Positions 44,090 through 52,648 of a stretch of DNA of 64,000 nucleotides are shown here, piece after piece. A program made the position numbers and the translations under genes. The DNA comes from Gluconobacter vitians (GTDB lineage: Bacteria; Pseudomonadota; Alphaproteobacteria; Acetobacterales; Acetobacteraceae): assembly GCF_015244565.1 (NCBI RefSeq), contig NZ_JABCQG010000005.1, positions 1-64,000 of the forward strand, written 5' to 3'. How positions within the stretch are numbered: position 1 is the first letter of the stretch; the number at the start of each line of letters is the position of its first letter. Under the pieces are notes generated by a model that worked only from the letters and a program-made list of their open reading frames with translations, was not told the DNA's origin and searched no databases.

Positions 44090-45742
44090 ATGACCCTGAA
44101 CCTCCGGCATTATGCTCTTCTCGGGCTGCTGGCCTTTCTGCTCGCACTCCCCGGCCGCATGACGCTCCCGCCGCTCGATCGGGACGAACCCCGCTATATG
44201 GAAGCATCCGAACAGATGCTTCTCTCCCACAACTTCATCGACGTCCGCTTTCAGGACAAACCACGCTATCTCCAGCCGGCCGGCATCTACTGGCTAGAAG
44301 CGGCCTCGACTGCCGCCGCCGAAAAGATCTTCGGTCCCTCGGTTCTGCGCAAGACCTGGCCTTACCGGATTCCAAGCCTCCTCGCCGCCACCATCATCGT
44401 GCCTCTGACGGCCTGGATAGGCGCAACGCTTTTTGGCGGAGCGACTGGCCTGATGGCGGCAGGGCTGCTGATGGTCTCAACCCTGTTCGTCGCCGAAAGC
44501 CACATGGCGACCATCGACACGGTCCTGCTGCTGGACATCCTGTGCATCGAAGCCGCCCTTCTGTGTGCTCTCACCGATCGGCAGAAGAACCGCCCGACCC
44601 ATCTCCGGGTTGCGATTGCATACTGGCTCTCGCTGGGTGTTGGTCTGATGCTCAAAGGACCTGTCGTTCTGATCCCGGGCTTCGGTATGCCCCTGGCCTT
44701 GTGGCTGCTGGAAAAAGATCGCTCATGGTGGTCCCGCCTACGCCCGCGCTGGGGCTGGCTGCTCATGATTGCCGTCGTTGTTCCATGGTGCGTGGCCATT
44801 GAGGTCATCAGCGGCGGCGACTTCTTTGCTCGTGCCGTCGGCCGTAATTTTCTTGGCAAGGTCGCCCATGGTCAGGAAGCTCACGGCCTTCCCCCCGGCT
44901 TTCATCTTCTGGTTTTCGGACTGGCCTTCTGGCCCGGCTCACTGTTTGCAGCTCTTGCCATTCCCGCCATCTGGAAAAAACGGAAGCTTCCCCAAGTCCG
45001 CTTTTTACTCAGCTGGATTATCCCACACTGGCTGGTGTTCGAACTGATTGCCACCAAACTTCCGCACTACGTCCTGCCAACCTATCCGGCGATTGCGATA
45101 CTTACCGCAGCAAGTCTTGTGGCATGGCCAACGCCTACCGTGCCCCGATGGGCAAAAGCCCTTTTCGGCATTTACGGTGTGCTGTGGACAGCCATCGGAC
45201 TCGCCTTCTGTTTCGCTGGCAGCATTGCCCTCTATAAACTTGAGCACACATTTTCCCTGTCCGCGCTGATCGCCCTTGGAGGAACCCTACCTCTGGTTCT
45301 CGGTGCGATCTTGATGCTCCTGAAACACCAGCGTCGGCAGGCAGCCTTCTGCGCGATAGGTGCCGCAGTTATCGCGCATGCCGGCCTGTTCCTGAGCGTC
45401 ATCCCCAAGCTGCAGACCATCCGTCTCAGTCCCCGGATCGCAGAACTTTTCGACGATGTCCGGCCTTGCAATGACAGCGTGCTTGTTTCGTCATCCTATT
45501 CCGAACCAAGCCTCGTCTTCCTTGTGGGTCCCAACACCCAGCTCATAGGTCCGACCGAGGCGGCCAAATATCTGCATGATCATTCGCAGTGCAGCCTTGC
45601 ACTGATCGACCGCAAGGATGAACCCGCCTTTACCCAGGCACTTCTCAAATATGGTCTTGAGGTTGTGGAATACGGCCGTGTCCATGGACTGAATTATTCT
45701 AATGGACATCATCTGGATCTCGGACTTTTTGCGCCACGCTAA
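44090..45742 (+). CDS. ArnT-like GT39 glycosyltransferase
   Basis: A 550-aa multi-pass membrane protein. The N-terminal PPLDRDEPRYMEASEQM segment, the first periplasmic loop with the GT39 acidic pair, and about 12 hydrophobic helices fit ArnT/PMT-type transferases that use polyprenyl-phosphate sugars. ArnT adds aminoarabinose to lipid A, but the acceptor here is unknown; a protein or LPS are both possible. GGAGAG precedes the ATG. It is paired with the upstream GT2. Confidence 0.85.
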   Translation: MTLNLRHYALLGLLAFLLALPGRMTLPPLDRDEPRYMEASEQMLLSHNFIDVRFQDKPRYLQPAGIYWLEAASTAAAEKIFGPSVLRKTWPYRIPSLLAATIIVPLTAWIGATLFGGATGLMAAGLLMVSTLFVAESHMATIDTVLLLDILCIEAALLCALTDRQKNRPTHLRVAIAYWLSLGVGLMLKGPVVLIPGFGMPLALWLLEKDRSWWSRLRPRWGWLLMIAVVVPWCVAIEVISGGDFFARAVGRNFLGKVAHGQEAHGLPPGFHLLVFGLAFWPGSLFAALAIPAIWKKRKLPQVRFLLSWIIPHWLVFELIATKLPHYVLPTYPAIAILTAASLVAWPTPTVPRWAKALFGIYGVLWTAIGLAFCFAGSIALYKLEHTFSLSALIALGGTLPLVLGAILMLLKHQRRQAAFCAIGAAVIAHAGLFLSVIPKLQTIRLSPRIAELFDDVRPCNDSVLVSSSYSEPSLVFLVGPNTQLIGPTEAAKYLHDHSQCSLALIDRKDEPAFTQALLKYGLEVVEYGRVHGLNYSNGHHLDLGLFAPR

Positions 45743-45967
45743 ATCTGATTTCTCTAATTTTTTTCATAAAAATTAAGAAAATTCTCGAGCTTTTCATCCT
45801 TTTGACGCCGTCAAAATCCAGCAGAATCAATATTTTTTTACCTTCCCCCCGATATTTTCATGACTTGAAATCTTCAGAAGAGAGCCTTTGAGTAAAATAG
45901 TTTTTTGTCCTATGTTTTAAATATTGTATCTGATTTAGAACATTAATGGTTGTGCAGGAGAAAATTA
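45743..45967 (+). other. AT-rich intergenic region
   Basis: A 225-bp stretch much richer in A and T than the rest of the window, with T-runs and TATTTTTTT-like tracts. It leads into a gene whose first few hundred bases are also AT-rich. No ORF is supported; it probably carries the promoter of the next gene. Confidence 0.5.
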
Positions 45968-48604
45968 ATGATAGTATGCCAGATAGATGAATTTTCCGTT
46001 AATGGTATACGGGGATGGGCTACAGATACCGAAAACCCATCACAACCTGTATTTCTGCACGCTCTGGCAGACGGTCAGGAATTCCTTCAGTTCCATTGTA
46101 CAGATCTCCGTGAAGACGTTTATGAAGCTGGAATTCCCTCAAAAAATACAGGCTTCCATATTACGGTTCCACATAGTTTACTTGATGGCGAAGTCCATAA
46201 TATCACCTTTAAAAACCGTCTCAATCAGATTGAAATCTACTCAGACAACCAAAAACTGGAATATATTCCTTTTGCTGCAAAGCTTCCCGTCGAAACACGT
46301 TCCTTCGTTGATGGTCTGAAACAGGGCGTTCTAAGCGGTTGGGTCGTTTGCGGAAATGATATTGAAGGCTGGAAAGGAAATCAGCAGCTTCTCGTAACCT
46401 GCGATGGTCAGAAAATCGCTCAGGTTGAAGCCAACAGATATCGGGGTGATGTCGGAAAAGCCCTGTCCTGCGATCCTTACTGCGGTTTCCAGTTTTCGCC
46501 ACCCGAACTGTACCGCAAACCTTATCAGCAGGAGTTCCGTTTCTACGTCCTGCCTGACATGATCGAAGTTACAAACAGTCCCTGCCTGACGAGCTTCGTG
46601 ACTGACGCTCACGAATCCCTGATCATCGACGTCATCGACAAGATTGATTCCCTCCATGTTGAACTGACCCGTTTGCGCCGTCAGGTTCGGGAAATCCTTC
46701 CACAACCTGGTTTTACGATCGCAGACTACCATTCCTGGGCAACGTCCTATTTCCCGGTCCTGCGCAAATACGTTGACCGCACCCGGGACGACGCAACCAT
46801 CACTGGTAACCCGCTGGTCAGCATTGTCTGTCCCGTTTGGAATCCCAACCTCACGGATTTCAGGGCCGCAGTTGAGAGTGTCATGGCCCAGACATGGCAG
46901 AACTGGGAACTCATCCTTGTCGATGACTGCAGCAAGAATCCTGAATTACGGGCTGTCATTGAGGACTTTGCCAAAGTTGATCCTCGCATCAAGCCGCTAT
47001 TTCAGGAGAAGAATGGTGGTATCAGTATTGCCACCAATGCTGGTCTTGCAGCCGCTAAGGGTGAATGGATCGCCTTCTTCGACCATGACGACCTGCTTGC
47101 AGATGTAGCTGTCGAATACATGCTGCGCGAAGCGCAGAGAAGTCACGCCGATCTCATTTATTCCGACGAAGACAAAATCGATGCCAGCGGTTACTACAGA
47201 GAGCCGGCATTCAAGACGGACTGGAACTACCGACTGCTTCTAGGCGTCAACTACGTCTGCCACTTCGTGATGATCCGTCAGTCCGCACTGCAGAATGTTG
47301 GTGGACTGAACAAGGATTATGATGGAGCGCAGGATCATGACTTCCTGCTGCGCGCGTCTGAACATGTTCCGGCCGACAAGATCCATCACGTCCCCGAAAT
47401 TCTCTATCACTGGCGCATCACGGCAAACTCGACCGCTTCAGACATTGGCAACAAACGCTATGCCATTGATGCCGGCATCAAGGCCGTCAGCGATCATCTT
47501 GCCCGCAAGAACCTGCCTGCAAAAGTGGACTCTCAGATGGGAATGACGCTTTACAAGGTGGATTGGGAGTTCAATCAGTCTCCCTCAGTCACAATCATCA
47601 TTCCTTACAAGGATGAAATTGCGACAACAGCCCGTTGCCTGGAGGCTATCCAGAAATATACCCGTTATCCGAATTACAAGGTCATCCTGGTCGATAACTG
47701 GTCCATCACAAAGGAAGCTGCGGCATTCGCGAAAAAAGTCGATAAGATTCCCAATGTCGAGATTCTGACCGTCAAGGAACCTTTCAACTATTCCCGCATC
47801 AACAACCTTGCTGCAAAAGACGAAAAATCTGATTTCCTTCTGTTCCTGAACAATGACGTCTTTGTCGAACAGGAAAACTGGCTGCAGATTCTGGTCAATG
47901 AGGCTCTTGCGGACCCGCAAGTTGCGATCGTTGGCGGCAAATTCGTCTATCCGAACCAGACAGTTCAGCATGCCGGCGTCTTGCTCGGGATCGGGGATGT
48001 TGCTGGTCATGCCCATGTCGGTATCCCACGCAATGAAGGCGGTTATGCAGGCCGCGCCTATTTCCCACAGGAAATTTCGGCCGTTACAGCCGCTGGAATG
48101 CTGATCCGCCGTCCGGCTTTCGAGCTGGTTGGTGGCTTTGATGAAGAACACCTCAAAGTCGCATTCAATGATATTGACCTGTGCCTCAAAGTCAGGGACG
48201 CTGGCTACAAAGTCATCTGGACGCCGGAATTCTGCGCAGAACATCACGAAAGTCTCAGCCGTGGCAGTGATGATCGCCCCTCAACAGAACGTCGCTTCTT
48301 CCACGAAACACAGTTCATGATCGAGAAATGGGGAAACACGCTCCTTACGGATCCGTTCTACAACCCTCATTTCACGCTTGATCGTCAGGTCTTCTTTGAC
48401 CTTACAATTCCGGGAGTGGACGAAACACGATACTCGCCACTGGCATCTACCAGAAAAAAAATCCGTCCTCTTTGGCCCGTAACCACGTCTACAGCCGAGG
48501 AGAAAAAAGCGTCTGCACCTGAAGAACCGACGGCCAAAAAGCCTCCGGTCAGGGCGCGACGGAAGAAAACATCAAGCACGACCATTACAAGCCCCGTTGA
48601 GTAA
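45968..48604 (+). CDS. Double-GT2 glycosyltransferase (WbbL/rhamnosyltransferase type)
   Basis: An 878-aa protein starting at the ATG at 45968, behind AGGAG. Residues 1-260 are unrecognised and AT-rich at DNA level. The first GT2 domain (about 275-520) has PLVSIVCPVWNPNLT, LILVDDCSKNPE, FDHDDLLA and YSDEDKID. The second (about 545-820) has VTIIIPYKDE, VILVDNWSITKE, LFLNNDVFVEQENWL and FNDIDLCLKVRDAGY. The C-terminal tail is Lys/Arg/Pro-rich. Such tandem GT2 proteins extend O-antigen or other surface polysaccharides; the linkage is unknown. A hairpin follows the stop. Confidence 0.82.
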   Translation: MIVCQIDEFSVNGIRGWATDTENPSQPVFLHALADGQEFLQFHCTDLREDVYEAGIPSKNTGFHITVPHSLLDGEVHNITFKNRLNQIEIYSDNQKLEYIPFAAKLPVETRSFVDGLKQGVLSGWVVCGNDIEGWKGNQQLLVTCDGQKIAQVEANRYRGDVGKALSCDPYCGFQFSPPELYRKPYQQEFRFYVLPDMIEVTNSPCLTSFVTDAHESLIIDVIDKIDSLHVELTRLRRQVREILPQPGFTIADYHSWATSYFPVLRKYVDRTRDDATITGNPLVSIVCPVWNPNLTDFRAAVESVMAQTWQNWELILVDDCSKNPELRAVIEDFAKVDPRIKPLFQEKNGGISIATNAGLAAAKGEWIAFFDHDDLLADVAVEYMLREAQRSHADLIYSDEDKIDASGYYREPAFKTDWNYRLLLGVNYVCHFVMIRQSALQNVGGLNKDYDGAQDHDFLLRASEHVPADKIHHVPEILYHWRITANSTASDIGNKRYAIDAGIKAVSDHLARKNLPAKVDSQMGMTLYKVDWEFNQSPSVTIIIPYKDEIATTARCLEAIQKYTRYPNYKVILVDNWSITKEAAAFAKKVDKIPNVEILTVKEPFNYSRINNLAAKDEKSDFLLFLNNDVFVEQENWLQILVNEALADPQVAIVGGKFVYPNQTVQHAGVLLGIGDVAGHAHVGIPRNEGGYAGRAYFPQEISAVTAAGMLIRRPAFELVGGFDEEHLKVAFNDIDLCLKVRDAGYKVIWTPEFCAEHHESLSRGSDDRPSTERRFFHETQFMIEKWGNTLLTDPFYNPHFTLDRQVFFDLTIPGVDETRYSPLASTRKKIRPLWPVTTSTAEEKKASAPEEPTAKKPPVRARRKKTSSTTITSPVE

Positions 48605-48642
48605 TCTTGGGGCTCCACTCTCAAAATAGATTATGAATTACA

Positions 48643-48673
48643 GGCCATGACTGTATGAAAAACAGTCATGGCC
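48643..48673 (+). terminator. Hairpin after the double-GT2 gene
   Basis: GGCCATGACTGT and its exact complement form a 12-bp stem with a 7-nt loop, followed by ATCTCTTT. It is a likely terminator despite the weak U-tract. Confidence 0.6.
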
Positions 48674-48850
48674 ATCTCTTTAAGAGACAGTCTGAAGCGG
48701 TCCAAGAGATCGCCTCTTTAAGAATCCAGAAAATATTAACCTGTTTCTAGACACTAAATAACCATTTCTGTGCACAGATACAGGAAGCTATCACGCAATC
48801 AGCTGATCTTTTTTTATTATCTGTAGCAGCCATATATCGGGAAAATACCG
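48674..48850. other. Intergenic region with a short direct repeat
   Basis: The gap between the hairpin and tRNA-Ala contains CTCTTTAAGA twice (about 48675 and 48713) and is AT-rich at its right. I see no gene in it. Confidence 0.35.
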
Positions 48851-48926
48851 TGGTGGAGCTGAGGGGAATCGAACCCCTGACCTCCTCATTGCGAACGAGG
48901 CGCTCTCCCATCTGAGCTACAGCCCC
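48851..48926 (-). tRNA. tRNA-Ala (anticodon CGC)
   Basis: A 76-nt cloverleaf with encoded CCA. GGGGCTG pairs with CAGCTCC (one G-U), the anticodon loop TTCGCAA gives CGC, and the T arm is AGGGG-TTCGATT-CCCCT. A matching promoter lies just upstream on the minus strand. Confidence 0.97.
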
Positions 48927-48937
48927 ACGACAGAACA

Positions 48938-48966
48938 ATAGTTCTCCTCTTCGCGCAGGCTGTCAA
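48938..48966 (-). promoter_or_regulatory. Likely promoter of tRNA-Ala
   Basis: On the minus strand TTGACA (48961-48966) is separated by 17 bp from AACTAT (48938-48943), a good sigma-70-type promoter 12 bp ahead of the mature tRNA 5' end. Confidence 0.65.
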
Positions 48967-49067
48967 GCAGACCTGCACGCAGGACGTTGTTCTGTGCTAT
49001 CGCTATGACTACAAGCGTTCTCCGACCGGCCTTTCGGCTGCCCTTCCGACATTCGACGAGGTTTCAT

Positions 49068-49373
49068 ATGGTTGCCCTGCACGCCATTATCCTGATGCTG
49101 ATCCAAGCTTTCGTATGGATTCTGCTGGCCTACTGCATCCTGTCGATGCTGCTGGGTTTCGGGATCCTGGATATCCGCAACCGCTTTTTCTATTCCATCT
49201 TCAATGCGCTGGCCCGGATCGTCGAACCCGTGATGGCCCCGATCCGCAACATCCTGCCCAATACCGGCGGTATGGATTTTGCCCCGATGGTTGTCCTGCT
49301 TCTGATCCAGTTCCTGGTCTATCCGGCTGTCAACCGGATTTTCTTCATGCTTGCGACCCATAACAGCTTCTGA
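49068..49373 (+). CDS. YggT family membrane protein
   Basis: A 101-aa protein from the ATG at 49068 behind GAGG. It has two long hydrophobic segments and the YggT-type middle: RIVEPVMAPIRNILP with DFAPMVVLLLIQFL. YggT proteins are conserved integral membrane proteins of uncertain function, linked to osmotic stress or membrane protein placement. It is convergent with the small 69-aa gene, 6 bp between ends. Confidence 0.88.
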   Translation: MVALHAIILMLIQAFVWILLAYCILSMLLGFGILDIRNRFFYSIFNALARIVEPVMAPIRNILPNTGGMDFAPMVVLLLIQFLVYPAVNRIFFMLATHNSF

Positions 49374-49379
49374 CGCTGC

Positions 49380-49589
49380 CTATCTCAGAGCGCGCCAGAC
49401 CTCTTCCAGAGCGTCCACCAGAACAGGTCCTGTCACATGATGCTGCGTCCCATCCGGACGCTGCATCCAGACTGACCAACTCTCACCGTTCTGACGTTCC
49501 ATTGTCACAGCCCAGTTGTCCGGAAGACGCGAGAAAACCCGCTCCATCCGGACCTCAGGCGTCAGCGGCTTGGCGTAATTATGTCCCAT
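49380..49589 (-). CDS. Small hypothetical protein
   Basis: A 69-aa cytoplasmic-looking protein (VRMERVFSRLPDNWAVTMER, then GESWSVWMQRPDGTQHHVTG). It has no membrane segment or known motif but reads as normal coding sequence with native codon use. It lies 36 bp downstream of tldD on the same strand, so it may be cotranscribed. No function assigned. Confidence 0.6.
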   Translation of the reverse strand: MGHNYAKPLTPEVRMERVFSRLPDNWAVTMERQNGESWSVWMQRPDGTQHHVTGPVLVDALEEVWRALR

Positions 49590-49625
49590 TCCAGATAACC
49601 TTCCCCTTCTGAGGCGGCCGGGATC

Positions 49626-51089
49626 TCAACCCGTCCCGCCCACAGTCAGACCCGAAATCTTCAGTGTCGGCTGTCCGACACCAACCGGTACGCCCTGTCC
49701 GGCCTTACCACAGGTTCCAATCCCCGGATCGAGCGCCACGTCCGAACCGATCATGGAAATCTGGTTCATGGCGTCTGCCCCGTTCCCGATCAGGGTAGCG
49801 CCCTTTACTGGACGAACAATTTTTCCATCTTCCACCAGATAGGCCTCTGACGCCGCGAACACGAACTTGCCGGACGTGATATCGACCTGTCCGCCGCCAA
49901 AGTTCACGGCATAAAGTCCGCGCTTCATGGAGCGGATCATTTCCTCCGTCGTGGCACCGCCTTCCAGCATCAGCGTATTGGTCATGCGCGGCATGGGAGC
50001 ATGGGCATAGGATTCCCGACGCCCATTCCCAGTCGAGTGCGTCCCCATCAAGCGGGCATTCAGCCGGTCCTGAAGATAGCCGGTCAGGACCCCGTCTTCG
50101 ATCAGAACCGTCCGTGATGTCGGCGTCCCTTCATCATCAATGCTCAGCGAACCACGGCGCTCCGGCAGCGTCCCGTCATCGATCACCGTCACACCCGGAG
50201 ACGCCACCCGCTTGCCGATCATCCCGGAAAAGGACGATGTGCCCTTACGATTGAAGTCGCCTTCCAGACCGTGTCCCACGGCCTCATGCAGTAGAATACC
50301 CGGCCATCCCGGGCCAAGTACCACGTCCATTTCACCCGCAGGTGCAGGCGCGGCCTCCAGCGTAATCAGGGCCTGCTTCAGGGACTTGTCCACTGCCTCA
50401 CGCCACGTTTCTGGAGCCAGAAGCCGGTCCAGTTCATAGCGTCCACCAAGGCCGCAGCTTCCGCTTTCCCGCTGACCGTCCTTCTCCACAACGACCGACA
50501 CATTCATGCGCACCAGAGGTCGCAGATCCGCAACATCGCCGCCTGAATCTGCACGCCGCATGATCTGCACGGCCTGCCACTCGGAACTGAGCACGGCACT
50601 GACCTGCACCACCCGGGAATCCAGACCGCGCGCATAAGCGTCAATCTCGCTCAGAACAGCTGCACGCGCTGCAAAGTCCGTACCTTCAAGCGGGCGGGAG
50701 TCGCCATAAAGCCGCTGGTTCGTTGCCTGCGGACCCGGCGCCATGATGCCGCTGCGCCCCTGCCGCACGGCACCGACCGTACTGACGGCACGTTCCAGGG
50801 CATCCCGGCTGATATCATCCGCATGCGCGAAAGCCGTTTCCGTCCCCAGAACAGCACGCAGTCCAAACCCCGAGGACGTGTTGAAACTGGCCGATCGGAT
50901 CGTCCCGTCATCCAGACTGATGCTTTCGTTCTCCCGGTATTCCAAAAAGAGCTCGCCATCATCCACACTATCAAGCCCGCGATTGACGAGCGCCCTGGCA
51001 TCATCGCGGGTCAGCTTTGAATCGGGTCGCCCGAAAAACAGGGCATCGGTCGTCGCAAGAGCGCCCAGAGCATCAGCAGCAACAGACAT
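49626..51089 (-). CDS. tldD: Metalloprotease TldD
   Basis: A 487-aa PmbA/TldD protease with the metal-binding motif HEAVGHGLEGD (268-278) and the conserved middle SLDDGTIRSASFNTSSGFGLRAV. TldD with PmbA (TldE) trims modified peptides and degrades unfolded peptides; PmbA is not in this window. GGAG precedes the ATG. It lies 76 bp from the aminotransferase gene on the same strand. Confidence 0.93.
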   Translation of the reverse strand: MSVAADALGALATTDALFFGRPDSKLTRDDARALVNRGLDSVDDGELFLEYRENESISLDDGTIRSASFNTSSGFGLRAVLGTETAFAHADDISRDALERAVSTVGAVRQGRSGIMAPGPQATNQRLYGDSRPLEGTDFAARAAVLSEIDAYARGLDSRVVQVSAVLSSEWQAVQIMRRADSGGDVADLRPLVRMNVSVVVEKDGQRESGSCGLGGRYELDRLLAPETWREAVDKSLKQALITLEAAPAPAGEMDVVLGPGWPGILLHEAVGHGLEGDFNRKGTSSFSGMIGKRVASPGVTVIDDGTLPERRGSLSIDDEGTPTSRTVLIEDGVLTGYLQDRLNARLMGTHSTGNGRRESYAHAPMPRMTNTLMLEGGATTEEMIRSMKRGLYAVNFGGGQVDITSGKFVFAASEAYLVEDGKIVRPVKGATLIGNGADAMNQISMIGSDVALDPGIGTCGKAGQGVPVGVGQPTLKISGLTVGGTG

Positions 51090-51165
51090 GGAAAATCTCC
51101 AGACAGAACAGACCGGCTTTCCCGGCAGACAGATTGAACAAGAAATGGCTCACAGCGCAGGACTT

Positions 51166-52329
51166 TTAAGAAAGGGCCTTTTCCAGCCGTTTCAAGGCCT
51201 CGCGCAGGATCTCGGGCTTTTTGCAGAAGGCAAACCGGATCAGGTTCTGCGGAGGCGTCTCTCCACCCGGATCATAGAAGGCTGAAACGGGGATCGTCGC
51301 CACACCCGCATGTTCGATCAGCCAGCGGGCAAATTCTACATCCCCCCTACCCTGCGCATGCCGCGAAATATCCGCCACGATGAAATAGCTGCCATCCGCC
51401 GGCAGTGTCTCAAAGCCCAGCCGTTCCAGCCCATCCCGGAGCAAATCGCGCTGCGTCTCCATCTGGGCCGAAAGCGCCTGATAATAACTGTCATCCTTGT
51501 TCAGGCCGTAAGCCACGGCGCGCTGCAGATTCGGCGCGGTGGCAAAGACCAGAACCTGATGCGCCTTCGCCACCACGGATGCCAGCGCTGCCGGCGCCGT
51601 CACATACCCGACTTTCCAGCCCGTCAGGGAGAAGCTCTTGCCTGCACTTCCGATCCGCATGCAGCGCTCGCGCATCCCCGGCAGCGTCATCAATGGTACG
51701 TGTTTCACGTGAAACGTCAGATGCTCATAGACTTCATCGCAGATCGCATAGGCGTCATGCTCCCGCACCAGCTCCGCGATCAGTTCCAGTTCTTCGCGAA
51801 CGAAAACCTTGCCTGAAGGATTCATCGGCGAGTTGAGCATGATCGCTTTCGTCTTCGAACCGAACGCTGCCCGCAGCTCCGCCTCCGGCAGGGACCAGTG
51901 CGGCGGCGCCAGCCTGACGCAGCGCGGCACCGCACCCAACAACTTCAGCGCAGGCAGATAGGTGTCATAAAGCGGCTCGATCACGACCACCTCGTCACCC
52001 GGTTCCACAACCGCCATCAGACATGCTGCCAGAGCCTCCGTCGCACCGGACGTCACGACGATTTCCGTCGCAGGATCCACATCCAGACCATAGAAACGCC
52101 GGTTGGACGCCGCCACAGCCTCGCGCAGTTCCGCCAATCCCGTCAGCGGCGCATACTGGTTCCGCCCGTCCCGCAACGCCTCGGCCGCAACCTGAATGAT
52201 ATCCTGCGGTCCCTCCGTATCCGGAAAACCCTGCCCGAGATTGATCGCTCCATGCTTCACGGCCAGTTGTGACATGATCGTGAAGATGGTTGTTGGAAGA
52301 CCCGCAAGATACTGGTTCGGCGTTTTCAT
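51166..52329 (-). CDS. Class I/II PLP aminotransferase, methionine/KAT-type
   Basis: A 387-aa aminotransferase. The start INLGQGFPDTEGP, the YAPLTGLAELREA block, LNSPMNPSGKV, the CDEVYEHLTF aspartate-tyrosine and the PLP lysine in SAGKSFSLTGWKVGY are typical of the YbdL/kynurenine aminotransferase subgroup that transaminates methionine and aromatic amino acids. The substrate is inferred. A parS-like palindrome lies inside the gene and encodes the residues FHVKH. Confidence 0.88.
   Translation of the reverse strand: MKTPNQYLAGLPTTIFTIMSQLAVKHGAINLGQGFPDTEGPQDIIQVAAEALRDGRNQYAPLTGLAELREAVAASNRRFYGLDVDPATEIVVTSGATEALAACLMAVVEPGDEVVVIEPLYDTYLPALKLLGAVPRCVRLAPPHWSLPEAELRAAFGSKTKAIMLNSPMNPSGKVFVREELELIAELVREHDAYAICDEVYEHLTFHVKHVPLMTLPGMRERCMRIGSAGKSFSLTGWKVGYVTAPAALASVVAKAHQVLVFATAPNLQRAVAYGLNKDDSYYQALSAQMETQRDLLRDGLERLGFETLPADGSYFIVADISRHAQGRGDVEFARWLIEHAGVATIPVSAFYDPGGETPPQNLIRFAFCKKPEILREALKRLEKALS
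51701..51716. other. parS-like ParB-binding site
   Basis: TGTTTCACGTGAAACG matches the consensus parS TGTTTCACGTGAAACA at 15 of 16 positions, with a perfect 14-bp palindromic core. It lies within the aminotransferase coding sequence. Other copies are at 55590 and, with a mismatch, 30597. Confidence 0.82.
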
Positions 52330-52648
52330 TGATGATTCCCAGAACTGATTTCCACCACATCCGACAAGGCAGAAAGCGCGCTACCATCGCAGGCCAGAGC
52401 AATGCTGCAAAGCCTTGCCAACCTCCGCGACACCGATATTCACGGCAAACTGCGTCGCGGATGGTCCCGAACCGGATTCTGTTCCCTGATCGCGCCCCGG
52501 GATCACCGGACCTGCAAGTAAAACCCTGTTCGCATTCGTAAGATTCCGTCGTAAATCCGCGAAAATGCGTAATTTCCCGTACTCGACAGACGGGCATTTG
52601 TCGCTTAATCGTTTTGCAGCCGTTTACACGATGCAAGGCGACAGATCG
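52330..52648 (+). promoter_or_regulatory. Upstream region of glnA
   Basis: A 319-bp region without a convincing gene. It contains an inverted repeat TCCGCGAC/GTCGCGGA (52424-52431 and 52454-52461) separated by 22 bp. I could not identify a sigma-54 -24/-12 element. AAGG lies 10 nt before the glnA ATG. Confidence 0.4.
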
